From positions 1-63,863 of IMG/VR virus record IMGVR_UViG_3300042905_003325: a DNA stretch of 63,863 nucleotides; one strand, given 5' to 3'. The translations under genes were made by a program, and so were the position numbers. The notes under the pieces were generated by a model. That model did no database searches. It had not been told where the DNA came from and worked only from the letters and a program-made list of their open reading frames with translations. This document shows positions 33,363 to 40,586 of this stretch, one piece after another; the stretch's first letter is position 1, and each line of letters starts with the position of its first letter. Origin of the DNA: a virus.

Positions 33363-34219
33363 ATATTTTTACTCCTTATGATTTCCAGGGCCTGGTTAAT
33401 TGCATCAAAATCTACATCACAATGATCACTAAACAAACCAGGCTGTCCTTTTATCTGCCCTCGTATGCCGCGATCACACACAGCGTTGTATTGTGTATTT
33501 AAATCGTTTAGTGTGTCAAGACTATTGAACACAAATCTGTTTTGTATCATGGTTTTTCCTGACCTAAGATACCTATACCAGTTGCCTAGGAGTTCATATT
33601 CACTAAACCAACGTATCATGCGATGTTGACCAAATGGCTCAAGTGGCACATGATCAATGATGCAGGTCCAATCCTGTTGGATGGTTTGTCTGATACGCTC
33701 TCGACACTGATACCAATCAGACGCCAACACAGGCATGAATTCAGTAACAAAGCTTGCTGTGGTCTGTCTCTTGATACCTAGCACGTTTTCAAGTGTTTGG
33801 TAATATCCCTGATAATGATACTGTTCGGGCAGCACAAAATGACACAATTGACCTTGATCATAGTATTGATACTCAGCTATCAAGAAGGTGTCAGGATCTT
33901 GAATCAAAAAAACTTGACTTTGGATACTGTCCAGTGCTGCTAGCTTTAGAGCCTGTTGCTTCAGCCAACCAGCTCTGAAATTTTTTGGATCTTGCCATTT
34001 TGCTATGCCAGGATATTGAACAATCAAATCATCATCTGCTATTACCACAAAGTTCAACGCAGGAAAGCTATGTGATATCGTATCGGTAACTGCCTGGACA
34101 GGCAAAGGAGTTATGATAACTGTGCAGTTGGGTCTGGGATCAAGCAAATGATCATGATGTAGTGACAATATCAAATTGCCCAATCTCTGTGGGCCAACTG
34201 TTATGATCCTGGTGATCAC
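33356..34219 (-). CDS. Glycosyltransferase-like protein (DUF6492-type)
   Basis: A 287-residue protein with a GT-A-like layout: opening strands, [13 protein letters not shown], and then [14 protein letters not shown], where the DxD-like DPD would bind a metal and nucleotide sugar. This pattern is like the DUF6492 group of predicted glycosyltransferases. GTG start at 34219 overlaps the SOD stop. It could decorate phage or host glycans. Function is inferred from motif arrangement only. Confidence 0.55.
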   Translation of the reverse strand: MITRIITVGPQRLGNLILSLHHDHLLDPRPNCTVIITPLPVQAVTDTISHSFPALNFVVIADDDLIVQYPGIAKWQDPKNFRAGWLKQQALKLAALDSIQSQVFLIQDPDTFLIAEYQYYDQGQLCHFVLPEQYHYQGYYQTLENVLGIKRQTTASFVTEFMPVLASDWYQCRERIRQTIQQDWTCIIDHVPLEPFGQHRMIRWFSEYELLGNWYRYLRSGKTMIQNRFVFNSLDTLNDLNTQYNAVCDRGIRGQIKGQPGLFSDHCDVDFDAINQALEIIRSKNIC

Positions 34220-34776
34220 AGTCGATCGCTGATCACGTCCCAGTTTATGATACGCCAGATATTGTCAAGATAGCGTTGCTTGTCGCTTTGGTAATCCAGT
34301 GCCCAGGCATGCTCCCACCAGTCTACTAGCAATGCGATATCCGTGCGGACTTGGTGGTTGGGAATAGTTTTGATTTCGCCCTGAGTGGAGAGATATATCC
34401 AACCCGAGCCCTGTATAGCCATTGCTTTTTCCGTGAATTGATCTTTGAAATCTTCATAGGTTTTAAATTTTTCTTCTATCAGCGTGGCCACTGCACCGCG
34501 GGGACGGTTGGCTGCTTTTGGCTCTCGGAATTGAGGGAAGAATCGATTATGTAGAAAACTACCAGCACGATTAAAATTAGCATTACCTTCACCGGCGTTA
34601 TATCGTTTTGCATATCCCTTGGCCAAGTTTTCATAATGATAATCAAGAGTCTCTGCACTCATCACAGGCTCAAGATCACGTACACCATAAGGCAACGGTG
34701 TAGTCTCTAGTTTAGCAGGTCTAGTGCTTGCTTCCAGCAGGTCTAGCGTTTGTCTTAAATGCGGCAAGGTGTCCAT
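34216..34776 (-). CDS. Fe/Mn superoxide dismutase
   Basis: A 186-residue Fe/Mn-SOD. The N-terminus has LPYGVRDLEPVMSAETLDYH, the C-terminus VDWWEHAWALDYQSDKQRYL. The four metal ligands are all present: His in LDYH, His in FLHNRFF, and Asp and His in DWWEH. The usual HHxxHH cluster after the first ligand is altered to HYENLAKGY, so the second-shell His residues are lost. The enzyme converts superoxide to peroxide and O2. A 22-residue leader precedes the family start. It has no clear ribosome-binding site; a late promoter ends five bases before the ATG. Confidence 0.9.
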   Translation of the reverse strand: MDTLPHLRQTLDLLEASTRPAKLETTPLPYGVRDLEPVMSAETLDYHYENLAKGYAKRYNAGEGNANFNRAGSFLHNRFFPQFREPKAANRPRGAVATLIEEKFKTYEDFKDQFTEKAMAIQGSGWIYLSTQGEIKTIPNHQVRTDIALLVDWWEHAWALDYQSDKQRYLDNIWRIINWDVISDRL

Positions 34777-34781
34777 ATACC

Positions 34782-34789
34782 TATTTATC
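34782..34789 (-). promoter_or_regulatory. T4-type late promoter core, leaderless arrangement
   Basis: Minus strand GATAAATA, overlapping the stop of the IF-1 gene and ending five bases before the SOD ATG at 34776. The predicted transcription start falls on the start codon. Confidence 0.5.
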
Positions 34790-35003
34790 GGCGTCTTACT
34801 ATACGTCCGCGGCTCACATCATAGGGGCTGAACTCTATCTCTACCCTGTCGCCCAACAGCACCTTGATGTTGTGTTGACGCATTTTACCTGATATCACAC
34901 CCATGACCAAGTTTGGTGCATTGTCCAACTTCACTCGAAATGTAGCATTGGGCAAGACTTCCACGATCTCGCCCTCCATTAAAAAAGTTTCTTCTTTAGC
35001 CAA
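34785..35003 (-). CDS. infA: Translation initiation factor IF-1
   Basis: A 72-residue protein matching bacterial IF-1 end to end: [29 protein letters not shown], the [20 protein letters not shown] core and the final [16 protein letters not shown]-1 is an OB-fold factor that occupies the ribosomal A site during initiation. Full length and intact key basic residues suggest it works. It sits in a leftward operon between an SH3-like phage protein and SOD. Phage-encoded IF-1 is rare and points to control of initiation. Confidence 0.93.
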   Translation of the reverse strand: MAKEETFLMEGEIVEVLPNATFRVKLDNAPNLVMGVISGKMRQHNIKVLLGDRVEIEFSPYDVSRGRIVRRR

Positions 35004-35367
35004 TCTTGAACTCTATTCTTTTCAATCTATCCCATCTAAAACTGCGCCATGCAGCTTGATCCATGTCCCATACAGCGCATACATCTTGGTTGACTTTTTT
35101 AGCAGGTTTTTTGATTTCTGCTATGTCACCGCTGCCTGGGTCAACTGCTATTTCTTGATACTTTGCACCAAAAGCACTATTTAACGTACAGTTCATAACT
35201 CTAGTAGAACCATCGCTTTTTACAAACTCAATCAGTACAGGTCCATCCCATAGAAGACCTTTAAAGAATTCGCGAAACTTTTCACGCTCTGGTTCAACTG
35301 CCTCACTGTAGTAGTTACCTGGTGTGCCCTGCAGGCGATTCCACATACTCTGTTGTTCAAAGTTCAT
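34996..35367 (-). CDS. SH3-barrel-like phage protein (DUF2693-like)
   Basis: A 123-residue protein. The segment [20 protein letters not shown] and the ending [20 protein letters not shown] match the DUF2693/SH3-barrel proteins common in large phages (FxKxDGxxRxMxCT ... VWDxxxxxWRSFRxDxI). Its function is not established. It is coupled to IF-1 by an 8-base overlap and starts right after the metallophosphoesterase. Confidence 0.72.
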   Translation of the reverse strand: MNFEQQSMWNRLQGTPGNYYSEAVEPEREKFREFFKGLLWDGPVLIEFVKSDGSTRVMNCTLNSAFGAKYQEIAVDPGSGDIAEIKKPAKKVNQDVCAVWDMDQAAWRSFRWDRLKRIEFKIG

Positions 35368-36249
35368 TTAGTCCTCTAGTTCAATAATTTTGGGTTGATG
35401 ACCGTTGGCACGAGCTTCGTAGCCAATGTAACCGCGTGGATTACACACCACACGAGTTGATCCAATTGTGTAGTCAAAATCATCGTGCATGTGACCATGT
35501 GTCCATAACTGAATTTCTGGATAGTCTAACATCACGTTGCTAAGATCGCTGGCATAGCAACCATTCATCTGGTAATCATGTTGGTACTTGTCATGAATAC
35601 TGAGCATGCTGGGCGCATGATGTCCTACAACGATCACACGGTTGTTGTTGATATCCTGCGCTCGACGTTGATCCAGTGTGTTCTTCAACCATTTCACTGT
35701 GCTGTCATGTTCGCTGAGTGCATCCGTGGGCAGGAATTTCCAGTTACCTGTGCGGCGTCCTTTCACACTATGCTTAACTGCTTGAAAGTCACGCATCATG
35801 TGCTCGGCTGATTGCAGAGTTAATGGATCTCTACGATTAAAATCAGTCCACAAAGTGCCACCAAGGAAAGTATATCCGTGGAGTTCTACCTGGCTTTGAT
35901 TTAAAAAATGCACGTTGCGCAGGTTAAGTCTGTGCAACATGTCTGTAATGATTTCGTGACTGCGACTGTAGTCGCCATGATAGTGTTCATGATTACCCAT
36001 GACATACACCACATCACGATACCATAAACTGGCTTCTTGAAAAAATTCTTGATACATTATGCCACGCTTGGCACGTTCAAATCCTGAATGTGCGTCTGCG
36101 TCCCAGCCCCCGGGTATTTTGCCAACAGCACGAATGTCTTCTGCCACACAGATATCACCGCTGAGAATCAGCACATCCGCACCATGTGGGTTGTCTATGG
36201 CGTAGTCACCAAACTCTAGATGTACATCGCTAGTTAACGCAATTTTCAT
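35368..36249 (-). CDS. Metallophosphoesterase
   Basis: A 293-residue calcineurin-like phosphoesterase. Metal-binding motifs appear in order: SDVHLEFG (DxH), LILSGDICV (GD), YVMGNHEHYHGD (GNHE), VVGHHAPS (GH) and LWTHGHMHDDF (GHxH). Such enzymes hydrolyse phosphodiesters or monoesters with a two-metal centre; phage members are often annotated as Ser/Thr phosphatase-like or Icc-like. Substrate not predictable. Confidence 0.88.
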   Translation of the reverse strand: MKIALTSDVHLEFGDYAIDNPHGADVLILSGDICVAEDIRAVGKIPGGWDADAHSGFERAKRGIMYQEFFQEASLWYRDVVYVMGNHEHYHGDYSRSHEIITDMLHRLNLRNVHFLNQSQVELHGYTFLGGTLWTDFNRRDPLTLQSAEHMMRDFQAVKHSVKGRRTGNWKFLPTDALSEHDSTVKWLKNTLDQRRAQDINNNRVIVVGHHAPSMLSIHDKYQHDYQMNGCYASDLSNVMLDYPEIQLWTHGHMHDDFDYTIGSTRVVCNPRGYIGYEARANGHQPKIIELED

Positions 36250-36466
36250 TTATATCCATTGGAATGTAAGCGGGCCAGCCAGTTAAAAATAACAATCTAT
36301 CTTGCTCGTGTGTAAAATTAAAATCCATGAAGTCTACATTGGGTGATGTGGTGTATCTATCACCGGGCAGGCCAAATACTTCAACAACACGTGACAACAT
36401 GTTGGACCAATTTGGCCAACCAGCCAAAGTGGGATGATCATAGTTTATTCTAGCTCGATAGATCAT
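36230..36466 (-). CDS. Small phage protein
   Basis: A 78-residue protein (MIYRARINYDHPTLAGWPNW...) containing a FTHEQDRLLFLTGWPAYI stretch. This resembles small phage proteins with a C-terminal F-x-x-x-x-D-x-x-x-F-L-x-x-W element (compare the WS-ending family at 48-50 kb). No enzyme motif. AAGGA ribosome-binding site; overlaps both neighbours. Confidence 0.5.
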   Translation of the reverse strand: MIYRARINYDHPTLAGWPNWSNMLSRVVEVFGLPGDRYTTSPNVDFMDFNFTHEQDRLLFLTGWPAYIPMDINENCVN

Positions 36467-36879
36467 CTACGCATCCTTGCAATGTCCTTGGCATCGTCGT
36501 CACTGAAGATAGGCACAGCATTGCTCTTGTGCATGGTACCTATGCCCATGATCTTGGTGCCTGTGTATTTCTGCGGCGCCTTGGTAGTAACAGCACCTTT
36601 CACACCTGTGTCAACGCTGGGTAGCCTTGCAGTATCACTACCGCGATGATTGAGACTATAGTCCTTGAGAGGCTTGAATGCTGTGCGTGGCATACGAGGA
36701 TCAGCTGGCACACGTTTTGCAGAAAAGTTGGGCGCAAGTTTTGCCCATTCGGCCTGCTTGTTATCCCACTCAGCCTTGAGTTCGCGCTCTCGGCGAGCAG
36801 CGTCAGCACTTTGATATCGACGCTTGCTGCGCCGCTTGCCTGTAGTAGTAAGCCAAGGACCTTCAAGATGCATGCTCAT
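36463..36879 (-). CDS. Conserved basic phage protein
   Basis: A 138-residue basic, Lys/Arg-rich, probably largely extended protein. MSMHLEGPWLTTTGKRRSKR is an N-terminus I know from many phage hypothetical proteins (xLHLEGPWLTTTxxxKRK). Function unknown. It is driven by the early promoter at 36913-36941 with a GGAG ribosome-binding site. Confidence 0.65.
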   Translation of the reverse strand: MSMHLEGPWLTTTGKRRSKRRYQSADAARRERELKAEWDNKQAEWAKLAPNFSAKRVPADPRMPRTAFKPLKDYSLNHRGSDTARLPSVDTGVKGAVTTKAPQKYTGTKIMGIGTMHKSNAVPIFSDDDAKDIARMRR

Positions 36880-36912
36880 AAACGGTCTCCAAAGTAGTAC
36901 ATCATACCGTTA

Positions 36913-36941
36913 TTATAGCATATCCAAAATTTGTGGTCAAG
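36913..36941 (-). promoter_or_regulatory. Early promoter, TTGACC-17-TATAAT with extended -10
   Basis: Minus strand TTGACC, 17 bases, TGC-TATAAT. The -35 lies inside the 3' end of the upstream gene. A leader of about 30 bases with GGAG precedes the ATG at 36879. Member of the promoter family described in the findings. Confidence 0.8.
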
Positions 36942-37287
36942 CGGATTTCTTGGTCTCTAGATCTTGTATGCTGCGCTCAATAGCAGCACAAAGTTCACGA
37001 GCAGTTGCACGATTCATAATGAAATCGCCCTGTCTTGTGGCATGTCCTGTGAACAACACACGCCAGGCTTCCATTACTCGGTTGAAACCGGACTTCCAAA
37101 AAGGCACATAGATGTCCTTGTAGAAGGTCACAGTGATATCGTCGCAATCTAATTCGGGAGTGACTTCTACCCAAACATCAAGATCATGTTGATTGCTTAA
37201 ACAATCGCATGCTAGTCTAAATGAGTGAGCATCTCGCCATTCACCAGTACGCATGATATTTTTTACGGGTTGAGAAGTAGTGTCCAT
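36937..37287 (-). CDS. Conserved phage protein, leaderless start
   Basis: A 116-residue soluble protein (MDTTSQPVKNIMRTGEWRDA...) with DIYVPFWKSGFNRVMEAWRV in the middle. I recognise it as a common phage hypothetical type but no function. There is no Shine-Dalgarno; the -10 box of the promoter at 37294 ends six bases before the ATG, so the transcript should start at the initiation codon. Confidence 0.6.
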   Translation of the reverse strand: MDTTSQPVKNIMRTGEWRDAHSFRLACDCLSNQHDLDVWVEVTPELDCDDITVTFYKDIYVPFWKSGFNRVMEAWRVLFTGHATRQGDFIMNRATARELCAAIERSIQDLETKKSA

Positions 37288-37293
37288 GCAAAC

Positions 37294-37322
37294 ATGATAA
37301 TTGAAAAAACGTGAGCCGTCAA
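37294..37322 (-). promoter_or_regulatory. Early promoter, TTGACG-17-TATCAT, leaderless
   Basis: Minus strand TTGACG, 17-base spacer, TATCAT, six bases, ATG at 37287. The spacing places the transcription start on the A of the ATG. Confidence 0.55.
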
Positions 37323-37330
37323 CCTAGAGT

Positions 37331-37669
37331 TTATCGGAAAAAGATCATGGCCATAAACAGGCTCTGCAACATGAATCCCACCGATATCACAATAGCGATT
37401 AGATGATTTCGGACCACCAAACTCTGACAGAACATTGCAATCAAGCCTGCCCATACCAATACTACCATGTCAAGCATTGGCATTCGGTCAGTCCATGCCA
37501 TCATCACACTGAGCAAACTAGGCAGTGTGGTGGCATGTAGCAATATCACTGTGAGCAGTTGCAGTGCTGTGGAACTTATGTGTGGTGTGTGTTCACGCAA
37601 CCACTGTAGACCTTGATCAGCACTGAACTGCAAGTTGATTTGTTTGAGTTGATCCAAAATTTTCATCAT
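37331..37669 (-). CDS. Three-helix membrane protein, candidate holin
   Basis: A 112-residue protein with three hydrophobic segments (ALQLLTVILLHATTLPSLLS; MLDMVVLVWAGLIAMFCQSL; LIAIVISVGFMLQSLFMAMI) after an amphipathic N-terminus. It overlaps the SleB-type endolysin stop (ATGA), which is the usual place for a holin or lysis accessory. The sequence type (GLQWLREHTPHISSTALQ) is conserved in many phages. Holin function is inferred from topology and context. Confidence 0.62.
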   Translation of the reverse strand: MMKILDQLKQINLQFSADQGLQWLREHTPHISSTALQLLTVILLHATTLPSLLSVMMAWTDRMPMLDMVVLVWAGLIAMFCQSLVVRNHLIAIVISVGFMLQSLFMAMIFFR

Positions 37670-38271
37670 GTCGCCTGTTTCTTAGGGTTGTAAAAGATGT
37701 GCCTACCAATCTTGATGATTGGCTGGTGCGGCCACCTGGGGTTCACGTAGTCGGCATGATAGTACATGGCATTTTTCAAGCTAGGTAGTCTGAAACCTTC
37801 CAAAAGAACTTTCTTGGCGGCTTCACGGCTTTCCTCCCACATCGCACGATTGATCGGACGATTCTGCTCACTTCCATCACAGAGCCAACTAAATTGACAT
37901 ACTACAGTAGAGTGGAATACAGTTTTTTGAGAAATAACCTGGCAGACATCTTTGGGGAACAACCCACTGGCTGCTCGATTCATTACTACCTGTGCCACAG
38001 CGATTTTTCCTTCTGCCGGTTCGAAAGCAGCTTCATAATATATGTTTCTGGTCATGCAATTGACCTGACGGTCAATGTCTGAAACAGAAGTCTTATGAAG
38101 GTTCTCGCTGCTATTTATATCCTTGTACTTGATATCAACTGCCCACTTAACAATGTTGAATGATACCAACAGTGCCAATGCGAACAGTACGGTTCGTATA
38201 ATTGTAGCCATATCTAAATCTCCCTTTGGGGATACCCACAAATCTGATGATGTGTTACTTTTCTCAGTCAT
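37666..38271 (-). CDS. SleB-type cell wall hydrolase (endolysin) with N-terminal membrane segment
   Basis: A 201-residue lysin. The C-terminal domain is a Hydrolase_2/SleB fold: NCMTRNIYYEAAFEPAEGKI contains the catalytic Glu, followed by AVAQVVMNRA and a Cys pair (VCQVISQK ... VVCQFSW). It cleaves the glycan of peptidoglycan. A single hydrophobic segment (TVLFALALLVSFNIVKWAV) follows about 20 polar residues, as in signal-anchor endolysins. Start at 38271 fits AAGGA; a second start at 38211 (MATIIRT) has its own GGGAG, so two forms may be made. Confidence 0.85.
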   Translation of the reverse strand: MTEKSNTSSDLWVSPKGDLDMATIIRTVLFALALLVSFNIVKWAVDIKYKDINSSENLHKTSVSDIDRQVNCMTRNIYYEAAFEPAEGKIAVAQVVMNRAASGLFPKDVCQVISQKTVFHSTVVCQFSWLCDGSEQNRPINRAMWEESREAAKKVLLEGFRLPSLKNAMYYHADYVNPRWPHQPIIKIGRHIFYNPKKQAT

Positions 38272-38353
38272 AAGCATCCTTGAAAGTTTTTCATGGTAGT
38301 TTTATATATGGTGCAGATAAAGTAAGATATACGTAGATAAAACTAAAAGTAGT

Positions 38354-38382
38354 ATATTACTTGAGATTGAATTATTTGTCAA
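38354..38382 (-). promoter_or_regulatory. Sigma70-type promoter before lysis genes
   Basis: Minus strand TTGACA, 17-base spacer, TAATAT, inside and just past the 3' end of nadE, about 80 bases before the endolysin ATG. An overlapping TATACT would give a 20-base spacer. Confidence 0.5.
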
Positions 38383-39145
38383 ATCTGCACACCGGAATTG
38401 GCCTCATTTTATGCAGGTTTTGGCGCCGTAAACGGCGATATTGCTGCAATTTAGCCAAATCGGATTGAGAAACTGATCGACGAATTTTCTTTTTGGGCTG
38501 CTTATCCAGCTCCATCATGCGTTCAAGCTCAGCATAATCCATGCCAAGTTGATCCCGATCAGTGCGACCATCAGCCCAAAGTCCATCAGTGGGTTCGGCC
38601 TCGATGATTTCCTTGAGAACGCCTAGTTCGCGTCCCATGTCCCAGACCTCGGTCTTGAGACAGTCTGCAATGGGGCTAATGTCAACACCACCATCGCCAT
38701 ACTTGGTGAAGAATCCCACACCAAAATCTTCTACTAGGTTACCTGTGCCCACAACAATGCCAGAATTGGCCTGCGCCAATTGATACAGTGTCATCATGCG
38801 CAGTCTTGATCGACTGTTAGCATAGGCTAATTCGTCACTGAAAACTCTAGTGGCTGTTTCAAAATGTTCAAATGTGTCAGTCAAATCAATATTGTAATGA
38901 TCAGTGTAGGTAAAGTTACTCAATAACCAAGAGCAATGAGCAAGACTGAGTTTATGAGTGTGTTCACTTTGCCTAATAGGCATGCTCACAGCCAAAGTGT
39001 ATATACCGGTGTGAGCACACAGGGTTGATACCACAGCCGAATCAATGCCACCACTGACACCAACTACCAATGATTTTATGTCATGTTTTTTGGCGTAGTC
39101 TGTGATCCACCTAACTATGTGTTTGATTCGTTGCTTGGTTTTCAA
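38372..39145 (-). CDS. nadE: NAD+ synthetase (ammonia-dependent type)
   Basis: A 257-residue NadE. The ATP-pyrophosphatase loop VVGVSGGIDSAVV (SGGIDS at 31-36), the GTGNLVEDFGVGFFTKYGDG segment that binds deamido-NAD and ATP, and DISPIADCLKTEVWDMGREL are all characteristic. It makes NAD+ from deamido-NAD+, ATP and ammonia. No glutaminase domain is attached, so ammonia or a host partner supplies nitrogen. TTG start at 39145 overlaps the previous stop as TTGA. The lysine-rich C-terminus is slightly extended. Confidence 0.93.
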   Translation of the reverse strand: MKTKQRIKHIVRWITDYAKKHDIKSLVVGVSGGIDSAVVSTLCAHTGIYTLAVSMPIRQSEHTHKLSLAHCSWLLSNFTYTDHYNIDLTDTFEHFETATRVFSDELAYANSRSRLRMMTLYQLAQANSGIVVGTGNLVEDFGVGFFTKYGDGGVDISPIADCLKTEVWDMGRELGVLKEIIEAEPTDGLWADGRTDRDQLGMDYAELERMMELDKQPKKKIRRSVSQSDLAKLQQYRRLRRQNLHKMRPIPVCRFDK

Positions 39146-39747
39146 CTAGGTACCTTTTTGTTGGTTTCTTTCAGCTTGTTAAAGGTTGCAAGCTTGTCTT
39201 GAATGCGTTTTTGAACACGGCGATATTTATTGCCAAGATCACGTAGTTCTTTCCAATCTGCTTCTAGCTTTTCGTCGCTGTCTAGCAGTCCAAGCTGTGC
39301 TTCAATACGCTCAAGACTTTTCATCACACTTTTGCCATTGATTTCTAAATCTTGAGCATGTACCTGCATCACACCTTGATTGGGCCAATTGTAGCCTGTG
39401 CCGGTACCGGTGGTTGTCCAGGTATGATGGGCGCCGCTAATAGTAGTGTTAGAGTGCGAACCTGCGCCGCCCCCAACAACTGGGGTAGTATATACGATTC
39501 CAGATCCACCTCCACCACCTGATCCACCTGATCCACCTAACACTGTGTTTTGTGTGAGTTGACTGAAATCAATAGTGGTAATTTGACTTGTTGTCAGAGC
39601 AGGAATCTGCATGCTCTGCAGAGAGTTCCAATCGATTGAATCAGTGTGCCAAAGACTCGCAAATGTGTTTGCCTCAGGCTGTTTAGCAGGTTGGTAGTTG
39701 CTTAGGGCTGCTTTTAGTTCGGCTAGTTTTTCTTCTTCAGTGTCCAT
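39142..39747 (-). CDS. Phage protein with Gly-rich centre and coiled-coil end
   Basis: A 201-residue protein: a polar N-terminus, a Gly/Ser-rich linker in the middle (GGSGGSGGGGGSG), then a helical, charged C-terminus (SLERIEAQLGLLDSDEKLEA) likely to form a coiled coil. It resembles virion or scaffold-type proteins rather than an enzyme. It overlaps both nadE downstream and the 57-residue gene upstream. Confidence 0.55.
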   Translation of the reverse strand: MDTEEEKLAELKAALSNYQPAKQPEANTFASLWHTDSIDWNSLQSMQIPALTTSQITTIDFSQLTQNTVLGGSGGSGGGGGSGIVYTTPVVGGGAGSHSNTTISGAHHTWTTTGTGTGYNWPNQGVMQVHAQDLEINGKSVMKSLERIEAQLGLLDSDEKLEADWKELRDLGNKYRRVQKRIQDKLATFNKLKETNKKVPS

Positions 39748-39896
39748 GTTCCATCCTTGTTGTCAATCCATTCAATGACGTCGCCTTCTTTCCAGCCCAG
39801 TTGTTCGCACATTTCTAGGCCAAGGTCAATCATTATCTCCCCAGGATTGTCGGGGTCTTCCACCAAGGTCCGAACAAATCTTTGTTCGCTATCCAT
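39723..39896 (-). CDS. Small AbrB-like phage protein (57 aa)
   Basis: A 57-residue reading frame: MDSEQRFVRTLVEDPDNPGE, then IMIDLGLEMCEQLGWKEGDV, then IEWIDNKDGTWTLKKKN. The LGLxMCExLGWxxGDxIEWxDNxDGxWxL pattern is a widespread small phage protein with a swapped-hairpin AbrB-like look. It sits exactly between BI-1 and the coiled-coil gene, with a 25-base overlap downstream. Possibly DNA binding; not proven. Confidence 0.75.
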   Translation of the reverse strand: MDSEQRFVRTLVEDPDNPGEIMIDLGLEMCEQLGWKEGDVIEWIDNKDGTWTLKKKN

Positions 39897-39898
39897 GG

Positions 39899-40570
39899 TC
39901 ATTCTCGGTCACCTGTGAGTTGCAACAGAGCTGCAAAAATATTGATATAGTTAATATAGAGACTTAGTGCACCAAACCATTGTAGTCTTTCAACACTGTC
40001 ATGATCCGCTGCCCAGAACTCATCACGAATACGATTCATGTCATAGGCAGTGAGTGCTAGAAAAATCACCACTGTGAGCACATTGATAACCAACTGCAAG
40101 GTGCTGCTGGCAAAAAAGATATTGAGTAGGCCTGCCACAATTAATCCAATTACACCGGCCATGAGCCAGGGTCCAAGACCTTGTAATTCTCTGCGGGTAA
40201 AATATCCCCAACCTGCTACCGCTGCAAAACTTATTGTGGTACAGGTCAAAGCCTGAGCAATACTCGCACTGGTGTAGGTGTGAAACAACAGACTCAAACT
40301 AACACCCATGGCAGCAGCAAATCCAAAGAACCAAGCGCGAAGCTGTGCAATATCCATGGTGTCCCCTCGCCAGGCCAGGTACAGACTCAAGACCAATGGC
40401 AAGAAAATCAACACATAGCCAAAGAAACCAGCAAACAGCACAGGAACCAATCCCAGTCCGGACAGTACCGCTGCACACAGCATTGTGGCCAAAATACCAG
40501 TGGTCATTCTAGCCAACACTCCAGCTACTGCGGTGTTGAGATGTTCGGCACTGGAAACAAAAGTGTTCAT
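39899..40570 (-). CDS. Bax inhibitor-1 (BI-1/YccA) family membrane protein
   Basis: A 223-residue protein with seven predicted membrane helices. FFGFAAAMGVSLSLLFHTYT, then YFTRRELQGLGPWLMAGVIG, and the C-terminal VVIFLALTAYDMNRIRDEFW with SLYINYINIFAALLQLTGDR are typical of bacterial YccA/YbhL proteins. In E. coli YccA inhibits FtsH; others leak calcium. In a phage it could stabilise membrane proteins against FtsH, as for lambda CII control. Start at 40570 has AAGGAGA. Confidence 0.88.
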   Translation of the reverse strand: MNTFVSSAEHLNTAVAGVLARMTTGILATMLCAAVLSGLGLVPVLFAGFFGYVLIFLPLVLSLYLAWRGDTMDIAQLRAWFFGFAAAMGVSLSLLFHTYTSASIAQALTCTTISFAAVAGWGYFTRRELQGLGPWLMAGVIGLIVAGLLNIFFASSTLQLVINVLTVVIFLALTAYDMNRIRDEFWAADHDSVERLQWFGALSLYINYINIFAALLQLTGDRE

Positions 40571-40586
40571 AGATATCTCCTTGACG

